Shown here: positions 38,425 through 47,629 of the stretch, piece after piece
Numbering within the stretch: the stretch's first letter is position 1
Layout of the letters: every line of letters begins with the position of its first letter
Assembly (NCBI GenBank): GCA_012841145.1
Contig: DUVH01000011.1
Span: 24,904 to 88,903, forward strand
Origin: Clostridiaceae bacterium
GTDB taxonomy: Bacteria > Bacillota > Clostridia > Saccharofermentanales > DTU023
Direction: 5' to 3'
DNA: 64,000 nt
Program-made: the position numbers and the translations under genes
The notes under the pieces: generated by a model
Database searches by the model: none
What the model saw: only the letters and a program-made list of their open reading frames with translations
Told to the model about the DNA's origin: nothing

Positions 38425-40731
38425 ATGAAAACAATGAAACTGTTAAAGCTCAATAAGGCTTTGTTTCAAATTGATTGGTTAAAGAAGATGAAGAAGATAC
38501 ATTTATTTACATACGTACTTGCCACTCTATTTTTGATTGTGCTTCTTGTGCCGACACAAGTTCACGCAGCCAATCGATCCGTCACAATTTCAGCACCTAG
38601 CGAAGTTAACGTTGGTGAAAAATTTACTGTGACACTCGGCTTTACTCCTGAGGCTCCTACTAAGAACTTTGACTTTACTTTGGTCTACGATAGCTCATTG
38701 GTCAAATACACGGGAGTTAGGAATAATTTGACGGGATCAGATGAATACAAAATACAAGTCGACCAACCGAAGGCAAACCAGCTGAGGATTGGTACAGGGG
38801 TTTCATATAACCCTATGCTTGACGGTGAGATGGTTGGAAAGCGGGCTGCCTCAGTCCAGTTTGAGGTTCTTCAGAGCGGTAGTGTTACCTTTAGTTTTGT
38901 CAATGCCGCTGATGGCATTAAAGACAATACTAAAGAGTGGAGTGCCACTAAAACAGTAAAGCTCACCGATGCGCAGTCGCCTAAAGTGACTGAAGCACCG
39001 ACGACAACGACCACCACCACCACAACCACGACGACAGCGACAACACCAAAGACAACAACGAAAACGACGACTCCGAAGACGACGACAAGCAAGACGACAA
39101 CGAGTAAGACAACGACTTCGTCAACACCGACATCCGAGACGACGCCGGAAGTGACAAGGCCGGTCATCGCATTCTCCGCCAAGCGATACGACGGGGTGAG
39201 TCTTAGTGTGCCGGAATCGGTGCCGTTGGATGAGAATCTTCCTGCCTCTTTTAATGCTGTCGATATCAACGACTATGAAGAGGCGATGACCGTATATCGT
39301 TCTTCGACGCTGCCGTATACGCTTTTCTGGTTAGCGGACGAGGGAGACAATGCGCGCTTCTACTACTGCGACGAGGAGACGTCCCTCTACGTTCCCTTCT
39401 TCAGAACGGAATGGTCGTCTCGGTATTTCACGTTCTCGATCGTTCCTGACGATCAGCTGCCGGAGGGATTTGAGCTTGCAACGCTTGATATCCGCGACCA
39501 GAAAGTACCTGTCTATGTTCCCGTTAAGGGTTTTTACATGACGCATCAATCGTATTTCGATCTGATGTCCAAAGTCGATTCCGATACAAGTTTGCCCGAT
39601 TGGCGCCTCTATGAGGGTGAAGCGACACAACCGACATCTACCGAACCGTCCGAATCGAGCGATAAGACGACGGGAGATTCCACTGATCCAAGTTCTTCGA
39701 CACCCTCGGACGGAAACGGTCAGCTGACTTGGCAAGGCGTCCCGGTTGAGATACCTGATGACATTCTCTTAGTCGCTCTCAGAATGAATGACAGCGAGAA
39801 GAAGATGCTCTACTTCTATGATCGAACGATCGACTCGCTTATTCGCGCCGATCTCTGGCTTGTGCCGTTGGCGCGGACTTTCCTTGACCGCGACGAATCG
39901 GCAGTCGAAGTTCAGCCGACGACAGTTCCGACTGAGCCCTCAACGACTCCGAGCGAAGGCGAGTTGGTGACCGACGAGCCGAACACGGTGACGCTGTTCG
40001 GTCTGACGATGCCTAAATGGGTGCCGATCGCGGCGGTGGCTATCTTGATCGTTCTTCTGATCCTTCTGATTCGCGGTATCGTACGTGCGAAGAAGGAAAA
40101 AGGACCTGAGTTCGATTTTCATTTAGATCGTGAAACATATGATGACGATCAGGGCGATGCTCTGTCTTTCGACGAGGTGCCGGAAAGTGACGATGCCGCG
40201 AGTATACAGGATTCGTGGAAGCGTTTAGGGATCGTCGACGTGTCGGATCGATCGCCGGATACCGAGGAGTGGGATTCTGCTCAAGAGGAATCGTTCGACT
40301 TGATACCCGACCACGAAGAATCGTCTGATACGGTGTCGGATAGCGAAGAGCTTCTTGACGATTCGGCAGCGGCATATGACGAGAAGTCATCAGACGTCGA
40401 GGAAACCGTGACGGCTGTTCCTCCCGTGCAGCCACCTGTCCGGCGCTTGGAAGGCGAGTGGGGCGATCTTCAAAGGGCCGTGGAACGATCGTCAGCGCGT
40501 CGACAAGGACGCGAGCCTTTGTTGGACGATGTAATTGAAGAAGAAACCGTATCGCAGGACGCTGTTCACAATGAAATGGAGACGGAACCGGTTGAAGAAA
40601 CAAGCAAACGCATCATACAGCCCGGAAGGGGAGGCAGTCGCCCGATACGACGTGTGCCCTTGAAACGTCTCCGGAGCGCTGAAGAAAGTACGCAGGAACA
40701 CGATCAACCTCTCGACGAGGACGAACTATGA
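38425..40731 (+). CDS. Membrane-anchored cohesin-domain protein with acidic cytoplasmic tail
   Basis: The 768-residue protein has a signal region ending near VPTQVHA (about 48). A cohesin-type beta-sandwich follows (about 51-181; SAPSEVNVGEKFTVTLGF, NFDFTLVYDSSLVKYTGV), then a Thr/Lys-rich linker (188-240). Two unfamiliar segments come next, each with a V-P-[DE] strand and a YFYDR/FYYCDE-like stretch. A membrane helix lies at about 532-552 (PIAAVAILIVLLILLI), and a roughly 215-residue acidic tail should face the cytoplasm. The gene upstream encodes a dockerin, the natural cohesin ligand. The start has no clear ribosome-binding site; ATG 38488 is an alternative. Confidence 0.85.
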   Translation: MKTMKLLKLNKALFQIDWLKKMKKIHLFTYVLATLFLIVLLVPTQVHAANRSVTISAPSEVNVGEKFTVTLGFTPEAPTKNFDFTLVYDSSLVKYTGVRNNLTGSDEYKIQVDQPKANQLRIGTGVSYNPMLDGEMVGKRAASVQFEVLQSGSVTFSFVNAADGIKDNTKEWSATKTVKLTDAQSPKVTEAPTTTTTTTTTTTTATTPKTTTKTTTPKTTTSKTTTSKTTTSSTPTSETTPEVTRPVIAFSAKRYDGVSLSVPESVPLDENLPASFNAVDINDYEEAMTVYRSSTLPYTLFWLADEGDNARFYYCDEETSLYVPFFRTEWSSRYFTFSIVPDDQLPEGFELATLDIRDQKVPVYVPVKGFYMTHQSYFDLMSKVDSDTSLPDWRLYEGEATQPTSTEPSESSDKTTGDSTDPSSSTPSDGNGQLTWQGVPVEIPDDILLVALRMNDSEKKMLYFYDRTIDSLIRADLWLVPLARTFLDRDESAVEVQPTTVPTEPSTTPSEGELVTDEPNTVTLFGLTMPKWVPIAAVAILIVLLILLIRGIVRAKKEKGPEFDFHLDRETYDDDQGDALSFDEVPESDDAASIQDSWKRLGIVDVSDRSPDTEEWDSAQEESFDLIPDHEESSDTVSDSEELLDDSAAAYDEKSSDVEETVTAVPPVQPPVRRLEGEWGDLQRAVERSSARRQGREPLLDDVIEEETVSQDAVHNEMETEPVEETSKRIIQPGRGGSRPIRRVPLKRLRSAEESTQEHDQPLDEDEL

Positions 40732-41219
40732 AAAAAATAGTGACACGTATGAAGGATCTGTTCTTCACACGTGAGTTCATTCGCTATTTCATCTCGGGTG
40801 TTATCGCGACGATCGTGGATCTTGCCGTGTTCACGCTGCTCAGCCGATGGCTCGGTCTGGGGCAATGGTACCTGTCGAATCTTCCCGCGATCATCGCGTC
40901 CGTCGTTGTCGCCTATGTGTTGAACCGCGTATGGGTCTTCCGTTCGACCGATCATTTTTTCAAAGAGTTTCTACGGTTTACCGGTACACGTGTCGCCATT
41001 TCAGTTTTCTTCATCTATCTGGTTTATCCGCTCTTTTATTACGGGTTCAATATGACGTATGAAGTATTTACAGGACTTCCGCTCGCCAGACTGATCGCGC
41101 TTCTTTTCGTGATTCTCGGCAATCGCGTTTCGGGCAAGTTTTACGTGTTCAAGGATGAACACTGTCGCAGCGATGTCGAAAAGGAAAGCGATGATCGCGT
41201 CTCGCCGCATAATCCTTAG
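40728..41219 (+). CDS. GtrA-like family membrane protein
   Basis: The 163-residue protein has four membrane helices and GtrA motifs: FIRYFISGVIATIVDLAVF at the start, AYVLNRVWVFRS in the middle and ILGNRVSGKFYVFKD near the end. GtrA proteins help move polyprenyl-linked sugars across the membrane for wall polymer or antigen decoration. It overlaps the cohesin gene by 4 bp (ATGA), so the two are translationally coupled. Confidence 0.9.
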   Translation: MKKIVTRMKDLFFTREFIRYFISGVIATIVDLAVFTLLSRWLGLGQWYLSNLPAIIASVVVAYVLNRVWVFRSTDHFFKEFLRFTGTRVAISVFFIYLVYPLFYYGFNMTYEVFTGLPLARLIALLFVILGNRVSGKFYVFKDEHCRSDVEKESDDRVSPHNP

Positions 41220-41281
41220 CACGATTATCGGGATACACTGTGCGTAATGGTGGCAATTCGTATAGATTACGACCCAATGAC

Positions 41282-41311
41282 GTGACGTTCCTGTTAAATA
41301 TCTGTTATGAT
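41282..41311 (+). promoter_or_regulatory. Possible promoter for folC
   Basis: GTGACG and an extended -10 TGTTATGAT are separated by 18 bp, about 35 bp before folC. The -35 matches four of six consensus positions. Confidence 0.45.
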
Positions 41312-41346
41312 TTTCTGTAGTTTTTCCGGAGGGTTTTGAGTATTTA

Positions 41347-42753
41347 ATGAATATAAATGATGCACTGAATACAATTAATAAAGCTGAGGTGTTCGGGGCG
41401 AGCTTGAGCTGCGACCGTGCGCTCAGTCTATACCGTCACCTTGGTGACCCGTGGCGCTATATGGAATCATTTCATGTCGCCTGTACGAACGGAAAAGGCT
41501 CGATCAGCAGTTACCTGACGCATATCCTGTGTCAAGCAGGTCATAAAGTCGGATGGTATACGTCGCCTTATCTCGTTCGTTTTAATGAGCGCATACGCGT
41601 GCTCGACGGACCTTCCGATCTTGAGCGTTACGATGCCGATTTGACGACTGGAGAAATTCCCGATGCCGATGTCGTACGTCTGATGGGCACAGTCGGGAAA
41701 GCTGCTGAAGCAGTCGCGGAAGAGACCGGGATGAACGTGACACAATTTGACATGATCACGGCCGTCGCTTTTCTCTGGTTTAAAGAACAAGGTTGTGATT
41801 ACGCTGTCCTAGAGACGGGACTCGGCGGGCGCCTCGACTCGACCAACATCCTCGAGAAGCCTGTCGCTGTTCTGATGGCGTCGCCCGGATACGATCACAT
41901 GGATCGTCTCGGCAATACGATGGCGGAAATCATGAGCGAGAAGGCCGGCGTCATTAAATATGAGACGCCTGTCTATGCGTACACGCCTTCGGACGCGCTT
42001 CTCTCGCCGGACGACGCGGCGGTGGCGCATGGCGTGCTTGTGGAGAGATGCCGAGAGTTGAGTGCCTCTCTTACGTTTGTCGGATATGACGACATCGAGA
42101 TTCTGGAGTACGGAAGAGAGGGGCAGAGGTTCCGTTCGCGTCACACGGGACACGAATACTCGACGAAGCTTCTCGGGCCTTACCAGCCGATCTACGCGAT
42201 GCAGTCGGCGCTCGCCATTTCGAATGCGGGATTGGCGGACATGGAAGCGATCCATCGCGGAATTGAGACGACAGTCTGGCCCGCGCGACTGGAAGTCCTC
42301 TCGCGGTCACCCTTTATCCTGCTTGACGGCGCACATAATCTTCAGGGAATGCTTGGCCTTAAGGATGCGCTTTGTCGCTTGTCCGACGGCGATCCCGTCG
42401 TCTTCGTACTCGGACTCTTCGCCGATAAAGATTACGAGAAGATGCTGAGGGCGCTCTTGACCGATTCGAATATCGCCGTCGCCGGCATTGTCTCGACGGA
42501 ACCGCCGAGCGAACGAAAACTCGATGCCGAGACTTTGGCAAAAACAGCTGCCGAGATCTTGGTGCATAATGGTAGAGAAGCAACTGTCGTCGCGGAGGCA
42601 GATATAGACGCGGCGTTAGAAAAAGCGCTGTCGATTGCGGAAGAGAGCAAGGCGATCGTTTGCGCTTGCGGCTCTCTCTACTTGGCGGCAGGCGTTAAAT
42701 CTGCCGTGCATGACCTTTTAGGCAGGAAAGCAGAGGTCTGTACCTGCAGTTGA
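41347..42753 (+). CDS. folC: Folylpolyglutamate synthase / dihydrofolate synthase
   Basis: The 468-residue Mur-ligase-family enzyme adds glutamates to folates. Motifs: P-loop CTNGKGSISSYL, VGWYTSPYLVRFNERI, YAVLETGLGGRLDSTN, GYDHMDRLGNTMAEI and FILLDGAHNLQGM. GGAGGG lies 13 bases before ATG 41347. It is a little longer than the usual 420-440 residues. A TPR-like membrane protein follows by 16 bp. Confidence 0.94.
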   Translation: MNINDALNTINKAEVFGASLSCDRALSLYRHLGDPWRYMESFHVACTNGKGSISSYLTHILCQAGHKVGWYTSPYLVRFNERIRVLDGPSDLERYDADLTTGEIPDADVVRLMGTVGKAAEAVAEETGMNVTQFDMITAVAFLWFKEQGCDYAVLETGLGGRLDSTNILEKPVAVLMASPGYDHMDRLGNTMAEIMSEKAGVIKYETPVYAYTPSDALLSPDDAAVAHGVLVERCRELSASLTFVGYDDIEILEYGREGQRFRSRHTGHEYSTKLLGPYQPIYAMQSALAISNAGLADMEAIHRGIETTVWPARLEVLSRSPFILLDGAHNLQGMLGLKDALCRLSDGDPVVFVLGLFADKDYEKMLRALLTDSNIAVAGIVSTEPPSERKLDAETLAKTAAEILVHNGREATVVAEADIDAALEKALSIAEESKAIVCACGSLYLAAGVKSAVHDLLGRKAEVCTCS

Positions 42754-42769
42754 GGAAGAAGGACCGAAT

Positions 42770-43606
42770 ATGGATTATACGAACGCTCCCGTAAAAAATA
42801 AGGCAAATGTATTCGATTGGGATCGCGTGATCTCAAAGTACGCAAAGCTTGACAGCATGCCTCGCGAGCTGCCTGTCTCGGTGAGTGAACGTGAAAGAAT
42901 CCTATCCGTTTATAATCGCGCGATTGACCAGATAAGAACAGACAATACGGATGTCGCGATGATCGCGCTCGAAAAAGTGAGCGTGCGCTGGCCGCATTTT
43001 ATTGAGGCGTCGAGTCTCTACGGACTTCTGCTCGCAAAAACACAGCGTTTTGCCGAAGCTGAGAAGCAGTTCGAGAAAGTACTGCTCGCTTTGCCCGATG
43101 CCGATATCGCGCCGGCAGTCAATGAGTGGCGCAAGGAAGCGCGTCAAGAGCGTATCAGAGAAGAGGCGCGCGACAGCTCAAGGAGAAGAAGAGAGCACAA
43201 GCTTTTACCTGTCCGTGCGAGTCTCGCGAGCAGCGGTATTCTGCAGCGCGCGGCGGATGAAGACGGTACGGGGCGCGTACAGATGGCGTCCAAGAGAGAG
43301 CAGGAGGAAGTCCTGCGCTCTGGAGGCGATTATGCGCAAGGCTCCTCTTCTGCTCGTACAGGAACGACTAAGCTTTTTCAAGTCGCGATCATTGCCGTAA
43401 TCGTCGCATCAATCTTGTTTCTTATTTTCTATTTTGTGATTCGACCGTCAATCGTCGCAAATGAAAATCGACGGGAACGCCTTGAGTGGCTTGAAGCGGC
43501 ACTCTCTGAACGCGCGGGAGAGAATGAGTCGATCGGTGAAATTTTAGACGCGTACCGCAAGGCGTTCGGTGAGCTTGACGTCAATGCCGCTGAGCTGGTT
43601 GAGTAA
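42770..43606 (+). CDS. TPR-like protein with C-terminal membrane helix
   Basis: I do not recognise a named family. The 278-residue protein has a helical repeat region (about 40-130; LSVYNRAIDQIRTDNTDVAM and SLYGLLLAKTQRFAEAEKQF) that resembles two to three tetratricopeptide repeats. A basic linker follows, then one membrane helix (about 203-225; VAIIAVIVASILFLIFYFVI), and a short glutamate-rich end. It sits between folC and the carboxypeptidase gene; its stop is 10 bp before the dacF start. The topology suggests a cytoplasmic adaptor for envelope proteins. Confidence 0.65.
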   Translation: MDYTNAPVKNKANVFDWDRVISKYAKLDSMPRELPVSVSERERILSVYNRAIDQIRTDNTDVAMIALEKVSVRWPHFIEASSLYGLLLAKTQRFAEAEKQFEKVLLALPDADIAPAVNEWRKEARQERIREEARDSSRRRREHKLLPVRASLASSGILQRAADEDGTGRVQMASKREQEEVLRSGGDYAQGSSSARTGTTKLFQVAIIAVIVASILFLIFYFVIRPSIVANENRRERLEWLEAALSERAGENESIGEILDAYRKAFGELDVNAAELVE

Positions 43607-43616
43607 GGAGCGTGCG

Positions 43617-45194
43617 ATGCATATAGGACGGAGCGGCAGACAGGAAAAAAGAGTGATAACGGCCGATCGTACTTTTCTCAAGTACCGGACAGCTTTCATC
43701 TTGTTTTTGGTTTTGTCGCTTACCGTCGTTTTTAGTAACGTATCCTATGTGGCCGCGATTGATGACGGTTGGATGACCTATGAAGAAGTCAAAATTGACT
43801 CTTACTGTGTTATTGACGGGAATACGGGAGAAGTCATCTTAGAACACAACGCCGATGTACGTCGCCAAAATGCAAGTACGACGAAGATTATGACGGCGCT
43901 CACGCTCTTAAACGATGAAAACTACGACCCCGACCTCCTCCTGAAAGTCTCCAAGCCCGCCATCACGCTGAGGGATCCGCGATCCGCACGAATTAAAGGT
44001 CTCAAAGAGGGGGATGAGATCCGCACTCTCGACGCGCTGGGCGCGCTTCTCATTGCGTCTGCCAACGATGTATCGCGCGTGATTGCCCAGAATTACGGCG
44101 GCGCTTACGGCGCGATTGACCCTGACAATCTGAATGATCCCGAGATGTCGCAGGAATTATTCATGAAAAAGATGAATATTCTGATCAATGAAATGGGTCT
44201 TGAGAACACGCACTTTACAAATCCCGCAGGTTTCGATACGCCCGATCGAAGTCACTATACGACGGCGCGCGACATCGCCTACATCACGCTTGAAGCGTTG
44301 AAAAATCCGCAAATAGCGCACATCGTGGGACTTCGACGTTATCGGCTGCCGTCCGACGAGAATCACAAAGACGCTTTCTGGGCTCCGATGTCCAACTCGA
44401 ACGGGCTCATTATGTACGGGGCGGACATGCTTGAATCGCAGTACTTTGTTCGGTATACAGGCGTCAAGACAGGTACGACGCCTCAGGCAGGCAAGTGTCT
44501 CGTCGGTTCCGGCGTGACACAGGACGGAAGGCTGATCATCTGTGCCGCGCTCGGGATCACGCTGCCAAGCGCTTACGCATCGAACCAGATGTATGCGCGA
44601 GCCATTCCGGTGCGCGCACTCATGGAGGAAGGGGCGAAAAGGCTTGGTTGCCCCGTCATTGAGAATCGCGTTCACCTCCTGACACCGACCTTTCCCACTG
44701 TGCCGGCGACAACGAGTGTCGTGCCGTCTGAACCCTCCGACGCGCAGGATCCTGATGATTCGAGCCGTCCTGATGTGAATGTTTTTCCCGGTGTCATCGG
44801 GAGCGAATCCGGATCGACCGATGAACCTGGCGAAACAGGTTTGCTTGCGATTTTCAAAGCCCTGCCGGTCACATTCCAAATTTTGATGGCAATCGGTCTC
44901 TTGGCCGTTTTGGTTCTTTTCATATGGCTCTTCGTACGTGTCGCGGGGAGCGGCAGGCGTCGCAGGCCGCGACGTGCCGTTTCAAGAGATCGGACATACG
45001 ACGCAAGACGCCAACACCACGATCCTAGGCGTCGTCAGCAGATACAAAGAGAGCCGTACAGCGGCGAAGTGCGCCGTTCCCGACCTTCCGGCCAAGCGCA
45101 TCGTCCGTCGCAACGCCCGGCTCGTCCTCCTCGAACCTTGAGTAATCGACCGCCCGTGCGAGATCTCGACGATTCGCGTCGACCGCGCAGATAG
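43617..45194 (+). CDS. D-alanyl-D-alanine carboxypeptidase (DacF-type) with Arg-rich tail
   Basis: ATG 43617 with TAAGGAG six bases upstream gives 525 residues. A signal peptide (about 27-47) precedes an S11 peptidase: SxxK in RRQNASTTKIMTAL, SxN in IASANDVSRV and KTG in TGVKTGTTPQAGKCLVG. It trims the terminal D-Ala of peptidoglycan stem peptides. After a Pro/Ser-rich linker there is a membrane helix (about 420-442), then about 80 Arg/Pro-rich residues (GSGRRRRPRRAVSRDR and onward) that should lie in the cytoplasm. The extra helix and basic tail are unusual for this family. Confidence 0.92.
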   Translation: MHIGRSGRQEKRVITADRTFLKYRTAFILFLVLSLTVVFSNVSYVAAIDDGWMTYEEVKIDSYCVIDGNTGEVILEHNADVRRQNASTTKIMTALTLLNDENYDPDLLLKVSKPAITLRDPRSARIKGLKEGDEIRTLDALGALLIASANDVSRVIAQNYGGAYGAIDPDNLNDPEMSQELFMKKMNILINEMGLENTHFTNPAGFDTPDRSHYTTARDIAYITLEALKNPQIAHIVGLRRYRLPSDENHKDAFWAPMSNSNGLIMYGADMLESQYFVRYTGVKTGTTPQAGKCLVGSGVTQDGRLIICAALGITLPSAYASNQMYARAIPVRALMEEGAKRLGCPVIENRVHLLTPTFPTVPATTSVVPSEPSDAQDPDDSSRPDVNVFPGVIGSESGSTDEPGETGLLAIFKALPVTFQILMAIGLLAVLVLFIWLFVRVAGSGRRRRPRRAVSRDRTYDARRQHHDPRRRQQIQREPYSGEVRRSRPSGQAHRPSQRPARPPRTLSNRPPVRDLDDSRRPRR

Positions 45195-45260
45195 TCTGCT
45201 GCCTCTTCACGAAAGCCAATCCACTTGGTATCTGGCGATTCACGTGGATCGCGTCGATAG
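45162..45260 (+). repeat. Degenerate copy of the dacF 3' end, 66 bp downstream
   Basis: The last ten sense codons plus stop of dacF (ending CGCGCAGATAG) reappear 66 bp later as GGCGATTCACGTGGATCGCG followed by TCGATAG. Read in the same phase the copy gives VSGDSRGSRR and stop, against DLDDSRRPRR and stop in the gene. Confidence 0.7.
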
Positions 45261-45354
45261 TCAGATCAACATATGTCCTTAGACAGAGAAAACGTGCGAA
45301 TAACGATTGAAACAGTCGAATTCAGCCGATTTGTAAAGTTATTTTGAAAACGTG

Positions 45355-45383
45355 TTGACACGAACGAAACATCCTGTTAAGAT
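45355..45383 (+). promoter_or_regulatory. SigA-type promoter for rplM-rpsI
   Basis: TTGACA and TAAGAT are separated by 17 bp, 57 bp before rplM. The short leader contains the 9-bp direct repeat GTGTCGCGC twice; whether it is an L13-binding leader cannot be decided by eye. Confidence 0.8.
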
Positions 45384-45440
45384 GGTCACCGTGTCGCGCA
45401 GATTTGTGTCGCGCGCAATAGTTGGAGGAAGATATTAACG

Positions 45441-45869
45441 ATGAAAACGTATATGCCGAAAGCAAGCGAGGTGAATCGCCGCTGGTATCTCGTCGACGCC
45501 GAAGGAAAAATCCTCGGACGATTGGCTACTGAGATTGCATCCATCTTACGTGGAAAAAATAAACCGGAGTACACCCCTCATATGGACATGGGTGATTTTG
45601 TCGTCGTCGTGAATGCCGACAAAGTGGTGCTCACCGGCAAGAAAGAGCAACAGAAACTCTACCGGCGTCATACCGGCTATCCGAGCGGTTTACGCGAAGT
45701 TCCTTATGAGCGCATGATGGCGAAACATCCCGAACGCGTTTTGGAAAAGGCCGTTCGCGGTATGTTGCCGAAGAATTCGCTCGGACGTGCGATGTTCCGC
45801 AAGCTCAAAGTCTATGCGGGACCGAACCACAAGCACGAGGCGCAAAAGCCTGAGAAAATCGAGTTATAG
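45441..45869 (+). CDS. rplM: 50S ribosomal protein L13
   Basis: The 142-residue protein has the L13 signatures [40 protein letters not shown] and [20 protein letters not shown]. It is an early-assembly protein of the large subunit. It forms the usual pair with rpsI, 18 bp downstream. Confidence 0.97.
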   Translation: MKTYMPKASEVNRRWYLVDAEGKILGRLATEIASILRGKNKPEYTPHMDMGDFVVVVNADKVVLTGKKEQQKLYRRHTGYPSGLREVPYERMMAKHPERVLEKAVRGMLPKNSLGRAMFRKLKVYAGPNHKHEAQKPEKIEL

Positions 45870-45887
45870 TGACGGGAGAACAGAGAT

Positions 45888-46289
45888 ATGGCTAACCAGC
45901 AAGGATTTTTTTACGGAACGGGACGCAGGAAGGAAGCCGTGGCGCGCGTCAGGCTATACCCCGGCTCCGGCAGGATTACAGTCAATAAGAAACCGTTCGA
46001 TGAGTATTTCCCTTTGGAGACTCTTCGCATGATCGTGCGTCAGCCCATCGTCGCCGCAAACGTTTCCGATCGCTATGACATTGTCGTCAATGTGCGCGGT
46101 GGCGGTATTGCAGGTCAGGCGGGCGCCATTCGCCATGGGATCGCCCGCGCTCTCGTCGATGCCGACAGTGAGCAGTATAAGAAGACTATGAGAAAGCACG
46201 GATTCCTGACGAGAGACGCGCGTGTCAAAGAGCGCAAAAAGCCGGGACTCAAAAAAGCGAGAAAAGCTTCTCAATTCTCCAAGCGTTAA
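45888..46289 (+). CDS. rpsI: 30S ribosomal protein S9
   Basis: The 133-residue protein shows [40 protein letters not shown] and the C-terminal basic tail ending in SKR, which reaches the P-site tRNA. A perfect terminator follows, so rplM-rpsI is a two-gene unit. Confidence 0.97.
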   Translation: MANQQGFFYGTGRRKEAVARVRLYPGSGRITVNKKPFDEYFPLETLRMIVRQPIVAANVSDRYDIVVNVRGGGIAGQAGAIRHGIARALVDADSEQYKKTMRKHGFLTRDARVKERKKPGLKKARKASQFSKR

Positions 46290-46320
46290 TGCGCCGGGAC
46301 AAATCTTATTATGTATTCGT

Positions 46321-46352
46321 AAAAGTGGCAGATCTGACTCTGCCACTTTTCG
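46321..46352 (+). terminator. Intrinsic terminator after rpsI
   Basis: AAAAGTGGCAGA pairs perfectly with TCTGCCACTTTT over a 6-nt loop. The A and T ends make it potentially bidirectional. Confidence 0.9.
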
Positions 46353-46364
46353 GCTGTGGGGAAG

Positions 46365-46904
46365 ATGTATCGTCATACAGTTGACGGGGGCAATGTGGAG
46401 TTGTTGGAATTATCTGTCAAAACGAGATCGGCAGAAGAGACGCGAGAGCTCGGAAGACTCTTTGCGACGGTGCTCCGTGCGCGCGACATCGTCTTGATGA
46501 CGGGAAGTCTCGGAGCCGGCAAGACTTGTTTTGTTGGCGGCGTGGCGGAGGCGCTGCGCGTCAAAGGATACGTGTCGAGTCCGACTTTCACGCTTCTTCA
46601 TGTTCATGAACCTGCCGATGCAGGGCAGGCTCAACTCAACCATTTCGACGTCTACCGACTTGATGACGCCGATGATTTTATTAGGCACGGTTTTGACGAG
46701 ATTTCCTATCATGACGGCATCACACTCATCGAATGGGGCGACCGCGTTCGAGACGCGCTCCATGAAGATCCGATTGAACTCGCCATTACGTTCGGTCAGG
46801 ATGACGATGAGCGCATCCTTCATTTTGTTTTTCCTGATGGAAGAGAAACTGACGGCGACGCGTTCCGCCGGCTTTTAGACGGCGTGGAAAGGCGGGAGCA
46901 ATGA
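46365..46904 (+). CDS. tsaE: tRNA t6A biosynthesis ATPase TsaE
   Basis: TsaE is the ATPase partner of TsaB-TsaD in making N6-threonylcarbamoyladenosine at position 37 of tRNA. The P-loop is MTGSLGAGKTCFVGGVAEAL; SPTFTLLHVHE and HFDVYRLDDADDF are family motifs, and LIEWGDRV is the conserved Trp-containing end. The start is uncertain: ATG 46365, GTG 46356 and GTG 46395 are all possible and none has an ideal ribosome-binding site. It overlaps tsaB by 4 bp. Confidence 0.92.
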   Translation: MYRHTVDGGNVELLELSVKTRSAEETRELGRLFATVLRARDIVLMTGSLGAGKTCFVGGVAEALRVKGYVSSPTFTLLHVHEPADAGQAQLNHFDVYRLDDADDFIRHGFDEISYHDGITLIEWGDRVRDALHEDPIELAITFGQDDDERILHFVFPDGRETDGDAFRRLLDGVERREQ

Positions 46905-47611
46905 TCACACTCGGAGTCGATACATCGGGGAAGACGTTGTCGGTCGCCGTCCTTAAGGGCGACGTTCCCGTCGCGGAATTGCTCCTTTCAACAGGATATC
47001 GCCATGGCGTGACGCTACAGCCGGCCATCGAATATATCCTCGGACAGGCCGATCTCAATGTAAAAGATGTCGATCTCTTCGCGGTGACGACGGGGCCCGG
47101 TTCCTTTACGGGAATTCGAATCGGCCTCTCTTCGGTCAAAGCGATGGCGTATGCCGCCGGAGCGAAAGCCGTCGGCGTCTCTTCATTGCACGCTTTGGCG
47201 CGTTCGGCTGTAAATGACGATCGCCCTGTCTTCGCCATGTTTGATGCGCGAGGCGGACGCGTGTTCGGCGGTTTGTTCAGGGGAGACGAGCACGTTCTCG
47301 GAGGTGAGCCTCAAACGATCGCTCAATGGATTGAATCGATTAGGCACAAGATCGCTCCCGGTGAGGTTGTGACGCTGACAGGTGACGGCGTCGATGTCTT
47401 TCGACAAGCGGCCGAGAGCGACGATCTCGCTCTCTTATTTGACATCGCGTTTGCGCCCGTTCATCAGCGTGTCATACGCGCTTCCGTCGTTGCGAACATA
47501 GCGATGGAGCGGCTTAAAGCCGGCGAGGCGGAGACTGATCCGTTCCTGCTCGACGCGCACTACGGCCTTCTTTCCTCGGCGGAACGCGCCGGTCTCGGAC
47601 AGAAGACGTGA
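46901..47611 (+). CDS. tsaB: tRNA t6A biosynthesis protein TsaB
   Basis: The 236-residue ASKHA-fold protein dimerises with TsaD. Typical stretches are ITLGVDTSGKTLSVAVLKGD, FAVTTGPGSFTGIRIGLSSV and KAVGVSSLHALA. tsaD is not in this window. It is translationally coupled to tsaE and followed by rimI, the usual order. Confidence 0.94.
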   Translation: MITLGVDTSGKTLSVAVLKGDVPVAELLLSTGYRHGVTLQPAIEYILGQADLNVKDVDLFAVTTGPGSFTGIRIGLSSVKAMAYAAGAKAVGVSSLHALARSAVNDDRPVFAMFDARGGRVFGGLFRGDEHVLGGEPQTIAQWIESIRHKIAPGEVVTLTGDGVDVFRQAAESDDLALLFDIAFAPVHQRVIRASVVANIAMERLKAGEAETDPFLLDAHYGLLSSAERAGLGQKT

Positions 47612-47629
47612 TGTGTCGCTCTCTTTCAT

